54,162 nucleotides of DNA from Pseudomonas fontis (GTDB taxonomy: Bacteria > Pseudomonadota > Gammaproteobacteria > Pseudomonadales > Pseudomonadaceae): the NCBI RefSeq assembly GCF_028656955.1, contig NZ_JAMDGY010000049.1, forward strand, positions 1 to 54,162, given 5' to 3'. The translations under genes were made by a program, and so were the position numbers. The notes beneath the pieces are model-generated. The model searched no databases and was not told the DNA's origin. It worked only from the letters and a program-made list of their open reading frames with translations. This document shows, in pieces, positions 15,409 through 26,500 of this stretch (position 1 is its first letter; the number at the start of each line of letters is the position of its first letter).

Positions 15409-15771
15409 ATGACCGCACCACGCGTTGTACTGCTGGCACTGATCGTGATTGTCAGTGGTTGCAGCACGAACTCACGAACCTTTCATAACCAACCTCTGGT
15501 ATCGAAGGTTCAAAGCGGCATGAGCATGGAGCAAGTCGAGCAAATCGGCGGAAAGCCGCTCGCGGTGTCTGACCGTACGGTGGTTCTGGGTACGTGCTAT
15601 GACTATATGTTTACAAAATCAAGTCAGCGCCAGCCGTACAACGTCAGTTTCGACGGCAAAGGCAAAGTGGACCACAGCGGCTTTACCACCTGCGCAGAAT
15701 GGAGCAACGCCCAACAAAAATCCCGCCAAGCCCCTAAAAGCAAGGGTGTGACTGGAGGGGCTGGGTATTGA
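15409..15771 (+). CDS. osmE: Osmotically inducible lipoprotein OsmE
   Basis: 120 residues with a lipoprotein signal (lipobox IVSGC, Cys at about 18) and the small SmpA/OmlA-type fold of OsmE: VSKVQSGMSMEQVEQIGGKP, GTCYDYMF, then VDHSGFTTCAEW, all in the places seen in E. coli OsmE (VKKGMSRAQVAQIAGKP, GTCQTY, SGYQTCAEY). OsmE is an outer-membrane lipoprotein induced by high osmolarity and stationary phase. It is convergent with tRNA-Cys, and both share the hairpin at 15871-15902. A damaged piece of a second copy lies at 8210-8284. Confidence 0.88.
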   Translation: MTAPRVVLLALIVIVSGCSTNSRTFHNQPLVSKVQSGMSMEQVEQIGGKPLAVSDRTVVLGTCYDYMFTKSSQRQPYNVSFDGKGKVDHSGFTTCAEWSNAQQKSRQAPKSKGVTGGAGY

Positions 15772-15870
15772 CGGCATACAGGGCAAATTCGCCCCACAAG
15801 CCCTTGGCGCCGAGTTGCGGAAACGATGGGTATAGTTGCGAAAACGATTGGCTTTTTCGCAGGCCACAAA

Positions 15871-15902
15871 AAAGCCCCGCAGACGTTGATCTGCGGGGCT
15901 TT
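15871..15902. terminator. Bidirectional terminator between osmE and tRNA-Cys
   Basis: AAAGCCCCGCAG and CTGCGGGGCTTT form a perfect 12-bp stem with an 8-nt loop and A/T-runs at both sides. Placed between two convergent genes, it can serve both. Confidence 0.9.
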
Positions 15903-15908
15903 CGAATA

Positions 15909-15982
15909 TGGAGGCCGAGGTCGGAATCGAACCGGCGTAGATGGATTTGCAATCCACTGCATAACCATTTTGCTACTCGGCC
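15909..15982 (-). tRNA. tRNA-Cys (anticodon GCA)
   Basis: Read leftward the gene is 74 nt and includes an encoded CCA. The acceptor stem GGCCGAG pairs with CTCGGCC, the anticodon loop is TTGCAAA with GCA in the centre, and the T arm has GGTTCGATTCC. The discriminator base is T, as usual for tRNA-Cys. tRNA genes are common island attachment sites, but I found no repeated copy of its 3' end in the window. Confidence 0.97.
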
Positions 15983-16129
15983 ATAAGATAAGACAAATAC
16001 AATGTATTTGCTCTATCTCATTGATTACGCTGGGAATTTTTATTTCCCCTCGCTTTCAATGGACGCAATTATGTACGTATTCGCAGACGCTTGCAAGCCC
16101 CTGATTTCAAAAAAATTATTCTCCGTTTC

Positions 16130-16978
16130 TTAGCGTTGGGGCCCCGCGCTCGGCAGCGGCGCCTTGTCTGCTGCCTGCTGCTCATCACTGCTGTCAGGCG
16201 GATTCAAACGCTGCTTGCTGAGCAGCTCGAACAGGGTGAGCATCTTGGCGGTGCTGGTCGGCCCCTCAAGTGACTCTTCGTCGATCTGCCGCTGAGTGTT
16301 CTGGATGACATCCATGCCATAGCGCGCCAACTCTATGGCAGGCATACCTTGGTAATGCCCAAGAATCTCTTTCAGCGATTCGACGATTTGCCCTGTCTGA
16401 GCGCTCTCATCGCGCATGCGCGCTGCGATTTTCTGATTCCACTCACTCTGCTGCCGGTAGGACTCGCTCAACGCAGCGTTGCGCTCGTTAACGGTAAAGT
16501 CGCCGCTTTCATCATAGGCTATCGCCGCCAGCTCCTTGGGGCTGAGCCCACTGAACGGGTTACTACCCTTCCCGTGCATAAAAATGGTTGCAGCCTCAGC
16601 CCGGGCCAACCGTTCAGGGTCGCCACTCGATGGGACTTCGGCATCATGAAGCTCACGGTAGGCAGTGTAGGTAATACCCTGAAGCCTGCTCCAGACCTCC
16701 TCGGCTTTTTTGAAGAGTTGATCTCGCGACAGACTTGAGTCTCGTTGTTCCGCACGAGCAACAGCAGCACTCAACTGTTTCGCAAGTGACGAGAGGCTTT
16801 CTTTTATTCCTTCTTCGACAGGGCGCGCAATGGGCGTAACGGCTACTGCCACGCCAGGTACAACAACGCCTACTGACATCATGTTGGCTGCCGAACCATA
16901 ACCAATCAAACCAATCACAAGTACCCCTCCAGGGCTGAAATACAATGTCCACTCCTGAGGAGAATGGACAGTTTTCAT
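16130..16978 (-). CDS. Hypothetical 282-residue protein with N-terminal membrane segment
   Basis: Residues about 14-55 are largely hydrophobic (GGVLVIGLIGYG, SVGVVVPGVAVAV), enough for one or two membrane helices. The rest is soluble and helical, charged, with several long Glu/Gln/Arg-rich segments, and ends in a disordered Pro/Ser tail. No family is recognised. It has no visible ribosome site; the start lies 18 nt after the stop of the secreted 149-residue protein gene, so it is probably read by coupling with it. An internal ATG pair at residues 33-34 is a possible alternative start. Confidence 0.65.
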   Translation of the reverse strand: MKTVHSPQEWTLYFSPGGVLVIGLIGYGSAANMMSVGVVVPGVAVAVTPIARPVEEGIKESLSSLAKQLSAAVARAEQRDSSLSRDQLFKKAEEVWSRLQGITYTAYRELHDAEVPSSGDPERLARAEAATIFMHGKGSNPFSGLSPKELAAIAYDESGDFTVNERNAALSESYRQQSEWNQKIAARMRDESAQTGQIVESLKEILGHYQGMPAIELARYGMDVIQNTQRQIDEESLEGPTSTAKMLTLFELLSKQRLNPPDSSDEQQAADKAPLPSAGPQR

Positions 16979-16996
16979 CTATTGCGCGCGCACGTG

Positions 16997-17446
16997 CTAC
17001 TTCATGGTGAACTCGACATTCCACTCGCGGGTCGTAGCATCAAACGAGGTTATGTTGGCCGTACATACCGCACCTGCACTGGGTGTTGCAGTTTTGTTCC
17101 ACTTGGGCACCCGAACGCCTCCACTTCCGACGCCAAGCGTGTAGGTGGTTGAGAACTGGCAGACCTTCCGGCCCATGACATAACGAACCATTGCCGCATT
17201 GGCATCGGGGCTGACCTTGCTTTGAACACGATAGGTCGTGAGCGTACCACCGCGAACAGTGACCTCCGGTGTAGGGCTGGCATTTTGTTTGGTGCTCGCC
17301 TCGTTGGCAGTTACCACTGTGTAAACAGCATCCTCCACTCCAATATTCTTAACAGTTACCGTCACCGTCGGGCCAGCATTGGCAACCGTGGAAAACACCG
17401 TAAGCCCAAACAAAACTCCGCCAATCAGAACGCGCAAAACGGTCAT
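16997..17446 (-). CDS. Exported beta-rich protein, 149 residues
   Basis: A signal peptide (MTVLRVLIGGVLFGLTVFSTVANA) precedes a mature part with alternating hydrophobic residues (TVTVTVKNIG, EVTVRGGTLTTYRV) typical of a beta-sandwich, and two cysteines (KVCQFS and AVCTAN) that could form a disulfide. The start is fixed by AAGGAG 10 nt upstream. Pilin-like or secreted small adhesin-type folds are possible, but no family signature is present. It is the first gene of a two-gene unit with the 282-residue protein. Confidence 0.7.
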   Translation of the reverse strand: MTVLRVLIGGVLFGLTVFSTVANAGPTVTVTVKNIGVEDAVYTVVTANEASTKQNASPTPEVTVRGGTLTTYRVQSKVSPDANAAMVRYVMGRKVCQFSTTYTLGVGSGGVRVPKWNKTATPSAGAVCTANITSFDATTREWNVEFTMK

Positions 17447-17767
17447 ACAAACCACTCCTTTCTTGTATTTTTCGACCGTATCACACCCCACAACAAATAG
17501 AATTGAACAGTGCGTTTAGCAAACTAACCGCCCCCATAGAAAGTTCACACATCCGCTCCTACAACTCTCAAAGAAGAGGAACTTCCCCCCACTGTTCAGG
17601 CACCCTGAAAGATCAACTCGGCAGCCTTCTGCGCCACTCTCGGCACAGCCACATGCAGTTGCTGATCTACCCGGCCACGCTTTGGCCGAGCTGCCGGTTG
17701 CGGGTTGGCCATCGCACGCCTATGGTGCATGCGCAACCTTTACGCCTGTCACAAGGAGTGTACCGAC
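17447..17767. other. Intergenic region between divergent genes
   Basis: About 320 bp separating the exported-protein gene from the transsulfuration operon. It must carry promoters in both directions. I see no clear operator, riboswitch or repeat. Confidence 0.4.
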
Positions 17768-19144
17768 ATGCATAGCCCTTCCAGCCCCGCCGTGCTTGCC
17801 CTGATTGGCAACACGCCGCTGGTGCGCGTCAGCCGTTTTGATACCGGCCCGTGCGAGTTGTATCTCAAGCTTGAATCGCAAAACCCCGGAGGCTCGATCA
17901 AGGATCGTATCGGCCTGGCGATGATCGACGCAGCAGAACGCGATGGCCGCCTGCGCCCCGGCGGCACCATTGTCGAAGCCACCGCTGGCAACACCGGCCT
18001 GGGCCTGGCCCTGGTCGGCCGCGCCAAAGGCTATCGGGTGGTGCTGGTGGTGCCGGACAAGATGTCGACCGAGAAGGTCCTGCACCTGAAGGCCATGGGT
18101 GCCGAGGTGCACATCACCCGTTCCGATGTCGGCAAGGGTCACCCCGATTACTATCAGGACGTCGCCGCGCGCCTGGCCGCTGACATTCCCGACGCCTTTT
18201 TCGCCGACCAGTTCAACAACCCGGCCAACCCGCTGGCCCACGAGAGCAGCACCGCGCCGGAGATCTGGGCGCAAATGCAACATGACGTGGACGCCATCGT
18301 GGTCGGCGTCGGCTCGGCGGGCACCCTCACCGGCCTGACCCGCTTCTTCAAACGGGTGCAGCCGGAACTGGCAATGGTGCTGGCCGACCCGGTCGGTTCG
18401 GTGGTCGCCGAATACAGCCGCAGCCGGGCCATCGGCAGCGCCGGTTCGTGGGCGGTAGAAGGCATCGGCGAAGACTTCATCCCCTCGATTGCCGACCTGT
18501 CCAGCGTGCGCCACGCCTATTCGGTCAGCGACGAAGACAGCTTCGCCCATGCCCGCCAACTGCTGCGCGCCGAAGGCATCCTCGGCGGCTCTTCCACCGG
18601 CACCCTGCTGGCCGCCGCCCTGCGCTACTGCCGCGAGCAGACCGAACCCAAGCGGGTGGTCAGCTTTGTCTGCGACACCGGCACGCGTTACCTGTCGAAG
18701 GTCTACAACGACCAATGGATGACCGACCAGGGCTTGATGCAACGTACCCGTTATGGCGACCTGCGCGACCTGGTCGCGCGCCGCTTCGAGGATGGCCGGG
18801 TGATCAGCGTCGGCCCGGACGACACCCTGCTCACCGCCTTCCAGCGCATGCGCCTGGCCGATGTGTCGCAACTGCCGGTGCTGGTCAATGGCAAGCAACT
18901 GGTCGGCGTGATCGATGAGTCCGACATTCTGCTGGGCGTTTACGAAGACGCGTCGCACTTCAGCCGAACCGTTGCCAGCGCCATGACCGGCCAGCTGGAA
19001 ACCCTGCCGCCCAATGCCAGCCTGGCTGAGCTTCAGGCCGAGCTTGACCGTGGCCTGGTGGCGATCATCGCCGATGCCTCGGGCTTCCATGGATTGATTA
19101 CCCGCTCTGATCTACTCAACCATTTACGGAGATCCCTGCCATGA
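17768..19144 (+). CDS. Cystathionine beta-synthase
   Basis: 458 residues. The N-terminal part is a fold-type II PLP enzyme: ESQNPGGSIKDRIG holds the PLP lysine K45, and EATAGNTGLG (about 70-79) is the loop that binds the amino-acid carboxylate. From about residue 340 two CBS domains follow (DVSQLPVLVNGKQLVGVIDESD, then LVAIIADASGFHGLITRSD), as in full-length cystathionine beta-synthase and unlike the short cysteine synthases. It joins serine (or acetylserine) and homocysteine to cystathionine in the cytoplasm. AAGGAG lies 10 nt before the ATG at 17768; the longer frame to 17705 has no such site. It overlaps the gamma-lyase gene by 4 nt. The haem domain of the mammalian enzyme is absent. Confidence 0.92.
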   Translation: MHSPSSPAVLALIGNTPLVRVSRFDTGPCELYLKLESQNPGGSIKDRIGLAMIDAAERDGRLRPGGTIVEATAGNTGLGLALVGRAKGYRVVLVVPDKMSTEKVLHLKAMGAEVHITRSDVGKGHPDYYQDVAARLAADIPDAFFADQFNNPANPLAHESSTAPEIWAQMQHDVDAIVVGVGSAGTLTGLTRFFKRVQPELAMVLADPVGSVVAEYSRSRAIGSAGSWAVEGIGEDFIPSIADLSSVRHAYSVSDEDSFAHARQLLRAEGILGGSSTGTLLAAALRYCREQTEPKRVVSFVCDTGTRYLSKVYNDQWMTDQGLMQRTRYGDLRDLVARRFEDGRVISVGPDDTLLTAFQRMRLADVSQLPVLVNGKQLVGVIDESDILLGVYEDASHFSRTVASAMTGQLETLPPNASLAELQAELDRGLVAIIADASGFHGLITRSDLLNHLRRSLP

Positions 19145-20319
19145 GCCAACACGATAAACCGGCAGCCGCCCACGGCTTTGCCACGCGGGTGATTCACGCC
19201 GGGCAGTCGCCAGACCCGTCCACCGGGGCGCTGATGCCGCCTATCTATGCCAACTCCACCTACCTGCAACAGAGCCCCGGCGTGCACAAGGGCCTGGACT
19301 ACGGCCGCTCGCACAACCCCACGCGCTGGGCGCTGGAGCGTTGCGTGGCGGACCTTGAAGGTGGCAGCCAGGCGTTCGCCTTCGCCTCCGGGCTGGCGGC
19401 GATTTCGGCAGTGCTGGAGCTGCTTGATGCCGGGGCCCATGTGGTCTCCGGCAACGACCTGTATGGCGGCACCTTCCGCCTGTTCGAGCGGGTACGCCGG
19501 CGCAGCGCCGGGCACCGCTACAGCTTTGTCGAGCTGACGGACCTGGCGGCGTTTGAAGCCGCGCTTACCGATGACACGCAGATGGTCTGCATCGAGACCC
19601 CGAGCAACCCGCTGCTGCGCCTGGCGGACCTGGCCGCCATCGCTCGCTTGTGCAAGGCGCGGGGGATTCTCTGCGTGGCCGACAACACCTTTGCCAGCCC
19701 GTGGATCCAGCGGCCGCTGGAGCTTGGTTTCGATATCGTGGTGCATTCGACGACCAAATACCTCAATGGTCATTCCGACGTGGTCGGTGGTATTGCGGTG
19801 GTGGGTGACAACCCTGATCTGGCCGAGCGCCTGGGTTTCATCCAGAACGCGGTGGGGGCGATTGCCGGGCCGTTTGATGCGTTCCTCACCTTGCGCGGGG
19901 TGAAGACCCTGGCGTTGCGCATGGAGCGCCACTGCAGCAATGCGCTGGAACTGGCGCACTGGCTGGAGCGCCAGCCGCAGGTGGCGCGGGTGTATTACCC
20001 CGGTTTGCCGTCACACCCCCAGCATGAGCTGGCCAAACGGCAGATGCGCGGATTTGGCGGGATGATCTCGATGGACTTGAACACTGACCTTGCGGGCTCC
20101 CGGCGCTTCCTGGAGGCCGTGGAGATTTTTGCCTTGGCCGAGAGCCTGGGGGGTGTGGAAAGCCTGATCGAGCACCCGGCGATCATGACCCACGCGACCA
20201 TTCCGGCAGATACCCGAGCGGCGCTGGGCATTGGTGATGCGCTGGTGCGCTTGTCGGTGGGGGTCGAGGACGTGGAAGACTTGCGCGCAGACCTGGCGCA
20301 GGCGTTGGCGCGGATCTGA
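19141..20319 (+). CDS. Cystathionine gamma-lyase (Cys/Met metabolism PLP enzyme)
   Basis: 392 residues, the usual length of the family. The PLP lysine is K206 in VVHSTTKYLNGHSDVVGG; other landmarks are YGRSHNPTRWALE, FASGLAAISA, ETPSNPLL and VADNTFASP. The closest reading is gamma-lyase, which splits cystathionine to cysteine, 2-oxobutyrate and ammonia. Cystathionine gamma-synthase or a methionine gamma-lyase share the fold, but overlap (ATGA) with cystathionine beta-synthase makes reverse transsulfuration by far the most likely role. Together the pair converts homocysteine to cysteine. Confidence 0.9.
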   Translation: MSQHDKPAAAHGFATRVIHAGQSPDPSTGALMPPIYANSTYLQQSPGVHKGLDYGRSHNPTRWALERCVADLEGGSQAFAFASGLAAISAVLELLDAGAHVVSGNDLYGGTFRLFERVRRRSAGHRYSFVELTDLAAFEAALTDDTQMVCIETPSNPLLRLADLAAIARLCKARGILCVADNTFASPWIQRPLELGFDIVVHSTTKYLNGHSDVVGGIAVVGDNPDLAERLGFIQNAVGAIAGPFDAFLTLRGVKTLALRMERHCSNALELAHWLERQPQVARVYYPGLPSHPQHELAKRQMRGFGGMISMDLNTDLAGSRRFLEAVEIFALAESLGGVESLIEHPAIMTHATIPADTRAALGIGDALVRLSVGVEDVEDLRADLAQALARI

Positions 20320-20342
20320 GATGTCATTGGCGCTGTGAATCA

Positions 20343-20506
20343 TGTGGGAGCGGGCTAGCCCCGCGATCTGCCGCAAAGCGGCAGCAAAACCAGTAAACGC
20401 GGTGTGTCAGAACGATCACCACGCCAGGGTTTACGAGCGTTTCACGCTCGATCGCGGGACAAGCCCGCTCCCACAGACCGATAGGAGCCGGCTTGCCCGG
20501 CTCCTA
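20343..20506. repeat. Inverted REP pair plus hairpin between convergent genes
   Basis: TGTGGGAGCGGGCTAGCCCC at 20343 and its inverted partner ending GCCCGCTCCCACA at 20475 are a Pseudomonas REP pair. Directly after it, TAGGAGCCGG (20482-20491) pairs perfectly with CCGGCTCCTA (20497-20506) as a second hairpin. There is no T-run. They separate the convergent gamma-lyase and autotransporter genes and may protect or end both messages. Confidence 0.85.
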
Positions 20507-20515
20507 CACAGCAGA

Positions 20516-23500
20516 TCAGAAGCTCACATTCAGCCCCAGGCGCACCCCGTTGTCCTTGTAGCCATCACCAAACTGCCCGGCATAACCCAGTTCCACGGTA
20601 GTGCCCGCAGCCACCTGGGCTTTCACCCCCAGTTGCGCCACTGCCGAGTCCTTGGCCAACGGCGTACCCTGCACGGTGAAGTTGTTGCCACCGGCAAACG
20701 CCATCTGGCGCTCGGTATCCAGGTCGTCAAAGGCATGCTGCCAACCCAAGGTGCCCTGCAGCGACACCGGCACCCCAGCAACCTTCGCCAGCGGCGTCGA
20801 GGCATGCACACCCAGGGTGCTGTAGGTAACGCTGTCGTTCTGGCTATCGCCACGCAACGCCGTAGCACCGCCCTTCTCGTTGAAGCTGTCGCTATCCACC
20901 TTCACGCGGGCCAGCCCGACATACGGTTCAACGGTGAACTCACCCGCCTTGACTGCATAACCCAACTCACCGAACACCTGAGTGGTCTTGGCGTCATAGT
21001 TGGCCTTGTCGTGGTCGGCAATCCCGTCGAAGCTGACCCGACGGCTGCTGTCGATGTCGTTCCAGGCATGCGAGGCGCCCAGGCGCAGGTTGATCGCGTC
21101 CCACTGCCCTGCGGCATACAACGTCAGCGACGTGCTGTCGATGTCGCTCGACGAATTGCGCGCGTCCACATCGAGCTTGTTGCTGCCGTAACCGGCCGCC
21201 ACACCCACACGCCAATGCTCGTTCAGCGGCAGGTCGATACCCAGCAAGGTACCGCTGCTGTTGTGCTCGGCCTTGGCCGCGTTGCTGTTGCCAGCGCTGT
21301 CACCCCAGCCGCCATAACCCTGCATCCAGAAGGTCATGCCGCTGTCGGCGTCGCTGTGCAGCACGCCATCCGCCGGCGCCCTGCCCTGGGCCGCCTGCAG
21401 ACGCTGGCTGATGCCGTCGCGTACATGGCGGCTGTCATCGAACAACGCACCCTGGGTGCTGGCATGCACTTCGCCGGAGAGGTTGTCGAATGCGGCCCGA
21501 GCCTGGGCCACACTCAATGACGACACTGCGTTGTACAGGGCGCCCTTGCCACCTGCGTCCACTGCCGTGGCAACCGCACGCTGGTTGGAGGTGGTGCCCG
21601 CCGAGGCGAAGCTGACATCGTTGCGCTGCAACTGCAGCTCCACACCCGTGGCGGAGTACGCCACATTCGGTGTCAGGAAGGCTAGGTTGCTGGTGATCTC
21701 GGCAAAGGTGCCGTTGACCGCTGCAGCCTGGATGATCCCGTAGCGATTGTCCGGTGCCCAGCTACCGGCACCCGCCAACACGTTGAGGCGCGCGCCGCCG
21801 AGGCTGACGGTGCCGGTGGCGATCAGCTTGTCCGAGGTGCCGTCCGGGTTGGCTTCGATCTCCAGGATGGAGCCCGGCGTCAGGTTGACGTTGCCGTCCA
21901 CACGCAGGGTACCGATGGAGTTGCCCGGGTTGAGCTTGGCGCCGCTGGCCAGGCTGATGTTGCCGTCGATCAGGCCATGGCCACCGAGCATGGCACCGTT
22001 GTCGACCTGCACATTGCTGGCCAGGCTGGCGGTGCTGCCCGCCGCGCCACCGACAATCAGGCTACCGGTGGTGACATGGGTGTCGCCAACGCTGGACTGG
22101 CCATTGAGCACCAGTTTGCCGTTGCCGATCTTGTTCAGGCTGCCGCGACCGCTGAGGTTGCCGTCATATACGCTGCCGGAATGGTTGGCGCCTACCTGCA
22201 AGGCACTGCCAGCCACCAGGTTCATGTGGCCAGTACCACCGAGCACGTCGAGGGTGGTTGCACCGCTCATGCCCACGCTGCCTGCACTGCCGATGATCAG
22301 GGTGGCATTGCCCAGTGCGTTGATGCCGTCCAGGGTCAGCTTGCCGCCCTGGATGTTCAGTGCGCCGCTGAAGCTGTTGTCACCACTCAGGGTCAAGGCA
22401 CTGCTGCCTTGCTTGAGCAGCGAGCCGGTGCCGCTGATTGCACCGGCCAAGGTCAGGTCATGGCTGCCGGCCAGGGTCAGGCCGCCATTGAGGACGACTG
22501 CGTTGTTCAGGGCCAGCACACTGCTGTTGTCCAGGCGCGTGCCGTCGGCGGCGGTCAGGCTGCCGCTGCCCAGCGCGCCGCTGTTGCCGACCACCAGGGT
22601 ACCGCCATTGAGCAGTGTGCCGCCGCTGTAGCTGTTGACGCCATTCAATACCAGGGTGCCGCTGTCCAGCTTGTTCAGCGTGCCGCTGCCGTTGAGGGCG
22701 ACATCCAGGGTGGCAGTGACGTTCGGGTCGACGCGCACGGCCGTGTTGCCGGTGGTGCCGTTGACCAGGGTCAGGCTACCCGCGTTGCCGGCCACCAACT
22801 GGTAGCCATTGCCGGCGAACTGCATGCCGCCGATGCGTTGTGCACCCTCGACGCCGACCTGCCCGCCAGTGCCTTGGAACACCGCGAAACTGTTGCCCCA
22901 GGCCTGATTGAAGACACCGTCGACACTGGTCCAGTTGCTCGCACCGGTACTCCAGGTGCCGGCACCGCCGTTGATCGCACCGTTGCTCTGGGCGTTGCTG
23001 CCGTCCCAGAACTGCACGGTGGTATTCGGCGCCTGCACCAGCAGGTTGACCTGGTTGCCCACGGCCGTCTGCACCTGCATGTCGGCCGCTGTCAGGTTGC
23101 CTGGCAGTGTGCCGATGGCGAGGCCATTGTTGGTCAGGTTGCCGGCGTAGTTGGCCAGGCGATAGACACCCGTGCCGAAGCCACCGAGGTCGGCAATATT
23201 CAGCTTGCCGTCCAGGGTCAGGTTGCCGCCCACATTGAGCAGCGACGAACCGCCGCCCAGCGCAGGTGCGCCCAGGCCGACGTTGAGGTTGGCATTCTGG
23301 CCCAGTACCAGTGAACCCACCGACAAGGTGTTGCCGGCGTTCAGGTTCAGGTTGCCGCCATCGGCCACGTTGACCGCGCCTGCGAGGCTACCGTTGCCGG
23401 TCAGGGTGGCGCCGTTGTCGACTGCTACGCTGGCACTGGCCAGCGAGCCCGCAACATTCAAGGTGCCCGCAGCGACGCGGGTGTCACCGCTCAGCGTGTT

Positions 23501-26500
23501 GTTGCCGCCGAGGGTGAGCACGCCGTTGCCAACCTTGTTCAGTTGGCCGGCGCCACTCAAGGCACCCGCAAAGTTGCTGGCGAGGCCATTGCTGCCAACG
23601 CTGAGCACAGCGGGCGCAGCGATCTGCGTGCTGCCGTTGCCGGTCAGGCTGGCCAGCGTGAGGGAATTGCCGATGTTCAGCGAGGCGCCGCTGGCCAGGT
23701 TGACCCCGGTGCCGCTGCCCAAGGCTGCGCCACCGACCGTGGTGAGGCTACCCGCCAATACATCGAGCGCGCCGCCGAAGCTGTTGCTGCCGCTGAGCGT
23801 GAGGTTGCTGGCGCCTTGCTTGGTCAGGCCGCCGCTACCGGCGATGTTGCCGGCCAACACCAGGTCATTGCTGCCTGCGAGCGTCAGGCCGCCGTTGAGC
23901 AGCACGTCGTTGTTCAAGGTCAGCGCCACGCGGTTGTCCAGCGTGGTGCCAGCAGCGCTGGTCAGGGTGCCGCTACCCAGGGCACCGGCGTTGCCCAGCA
24001 CCAGGCTGCCGCCATTGAGCAGCGTACCGCCGGTGTAGCCGTTGGCGCCGTTGAGCACCAGGGTGCCGCTGTCCAGCTTGTTCAGCGTACCGTTGCCGTT
24101 GATGGCCAGATCCAGGGTGGCGGTGCTGTTTGGATCAACCCGCACACTGGCAGTGCCGTTGACCAGGTTCAGGCTGCCTGCCACGCCGCTCAGCAGACGA
24201 TAGCCGTCGCTGGCGAACTGCAGGCCGGTGATGCTCTGCACACCATTGACCGAGACATTGCCCGCTGCGCCCTGGAAGACCGCGAACTGGTTGACCCAGT
24301 GTTGGTTGTAGCTGCCGTCGACGTTGGCCCAGTTGGTCACGCCCGAAGCCCAGGTGCCGTTGCCGCCATCGATGCTGCCATTGCCGGCCAACTGGCCGCC
24401 GTCCCAGAACTGCACGGTGGTATTGGCGGTGGCCACCAGCAGGTTGACCTGATTGCCCACCACCGTCTGCACGGTCAGGTCACCTGCTGCGGTACCCCCC
24501 GGCAATGTGCCGATGTTCAGGCCGTTGTCCGTCAGGTTCCCGCCGTAGTTGGCCAGGCGGTAGACCCCCGCCCCAAAGACACCTTGATCGGTGACATTCA
24601 AGGTGCCATCCAGGGTCAGGTTGCCCGCAACATTCAGCAGTGCCGTGCCGCCGCCCGCTACCGGCGTGCCCAGTGCCACGTCGAGGTTGGCATTCTGCGC
24701 CAGCACCAGCGAGCCGGCGGACAAGGTGCTGCCCGTGCTCAAGCCCAGGTGACCGCCGTTGGCCACGCTTACCGCGCCAATCAGGTTGCCGCCACCGTTC
24801 AGCGTGCCGCCGTTGTTGACGATGACATTGCCACTGGCCAGCGAGCCATTGACCGTCAAGGTGCCGCCATTGACCAGGGTGTCACCGCTCAAGGCGCTGT
24901 TGCCGGAGAGGATGAACGTGCCGTTGCCGAGTTTGTTCAGTTGCCCCGCGCCGCCCAGTGCACCGGCAAAGGTGCTGCTCAGGTCGGTGGCGCCGAGGTT
25001 CAAGGTGGTGCCCGCAGCCACGTTCGCGTTGCCATTGCCGGTCAGGTTGGCGATGTGGGTGGAACCGCCCAGGTTGAGCTGGCTGCCGTAGCCCAGGTTG
25101 ACCTGGGCGTTGCTGCCCAGCGCGGTCTCACCCAGGGTGTTCAGGCTGCCGACCAGGACATTGAACTGGCCGTTGAAGCTGTTGTTGCCGCTCAAGGTCA
25201 AGTCAGCCAGACCGGTCTTGGTCAGGCTGCCATTGCCCGCCAGCACACCAGCCAGGGTGAGGTCGTGGGTGCTGGCGACTGTCAGGCCTGCATTGACGTT
25301 GAGGTTGTTGGCCAGCACCAGCGGCCCGGTGGCATTCAGGTTCGATGCACCACTCACCGTCAGGGCACCGCTGCCCAGGGCGCCCGCCTGGCCCAGGGTC
25401 AGGGAGCCGGCGTTCAGGGTGGTACCGCCTTGATAGCTGTTGGCCCCATTGAGGGTAAGGTTGGCGTTGCCATTCTTGGCCAGCCCGGCGTTGCCGCTGA
25501 TGGCCCCATCCAGGGTCAGGTCATTGCTGCCGGCGACCGTCAGGTTGGCGTTGAGCCCGATAGCGTTGCTCGACACCTGCGCACTGCTGCTGTCCAGCGA
25601 CGCGGCGCCCGCGACAGTGAGGCTGCCCTGGCCCAGGGCGGTTGCGCTGCCCAGGGTCAAGGTCCCGGCATTCAGGGTGGTGCCACCCTGGTAGGTATTG
25701 TTGCCGCTGAGCTCCAGGTTGGCCTGGCCATTTTTGGTCAAGCCACCCGCCCCGCCTACAACGCCCGCCAGGTTGATGCCGGCGCTACCTGCGATGCCCA
25801 GATTGCCGGCCAGGTTTACCGTGTTGCCAATGCTGACGGCCTTGCTGGCATCCAGCGTGGTGCCCCCCGCCGCATTCAGGTCACCCGCGCCCAGCGCCCG
25901 ATTGGAGCCCAGCACCAGGCCACCGGCATTCAACGCCACCGGCCCGACGAAGCTGTTGTTGCCGCCCAGGGCAAGGGTGGCCAAGCCGTTCTTGACCAGG
26001 CCAGCACTGCCGACGATGCCGCCATTGAGGGTCAGCGCATGGCTGCCCGCCAGCGTCAGGTTGCCGTTCAGGCCCATGGCATTGGCCAGGGTCACGGCGC
26101 GGTTGCTGTCCAGCGTGGTGCCGGCGGCAGTGCTCAGTGCGCCACTGCCCAGGGCGCTGTCGTTGCCGACCACCAGGGTCCCGCCATTGAGCAGGGTGCC
26201 ACCGGTGTAGCTGTTCGCGCCGTTGAGCACCAGCGTACCGCTGTCTACCTTGTTCAACGTGCCGGTGCCGTCGATGGCCACATCGAGGGTCGCCGTGACA
26301 TTCGGGTCGACGCGCATCAGCGTATAGCCGTCCAGCCGGTTGACCGCTGTCAGTTTCCCGCCAGCGCCCTGCTCCAGGCGGTAGCCATTGGTAAGGAACT
26401 GCATGCCGTTGAACAGTTGCGGCCCTTCGACCGTCACGCTGCCCGCCGTGCCCTGGAACACCGCGAAGTCGTCCGCCCAACTCTTGTTGACGTTGCCATT

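Noticed and set aside
15909..15982. tRNA-Cys as attachment site of an integrated island
   Set aside because: No duplicate of the tRNA 3' end and no integrase gene were found in the window.
19033..19959. 308-codon frame antisense to cystathionine beta-synthase/gamma-lyase
   Set aside because: Both sense genes are fully conserved enzymes; the antisense frame has no recognisable feature.
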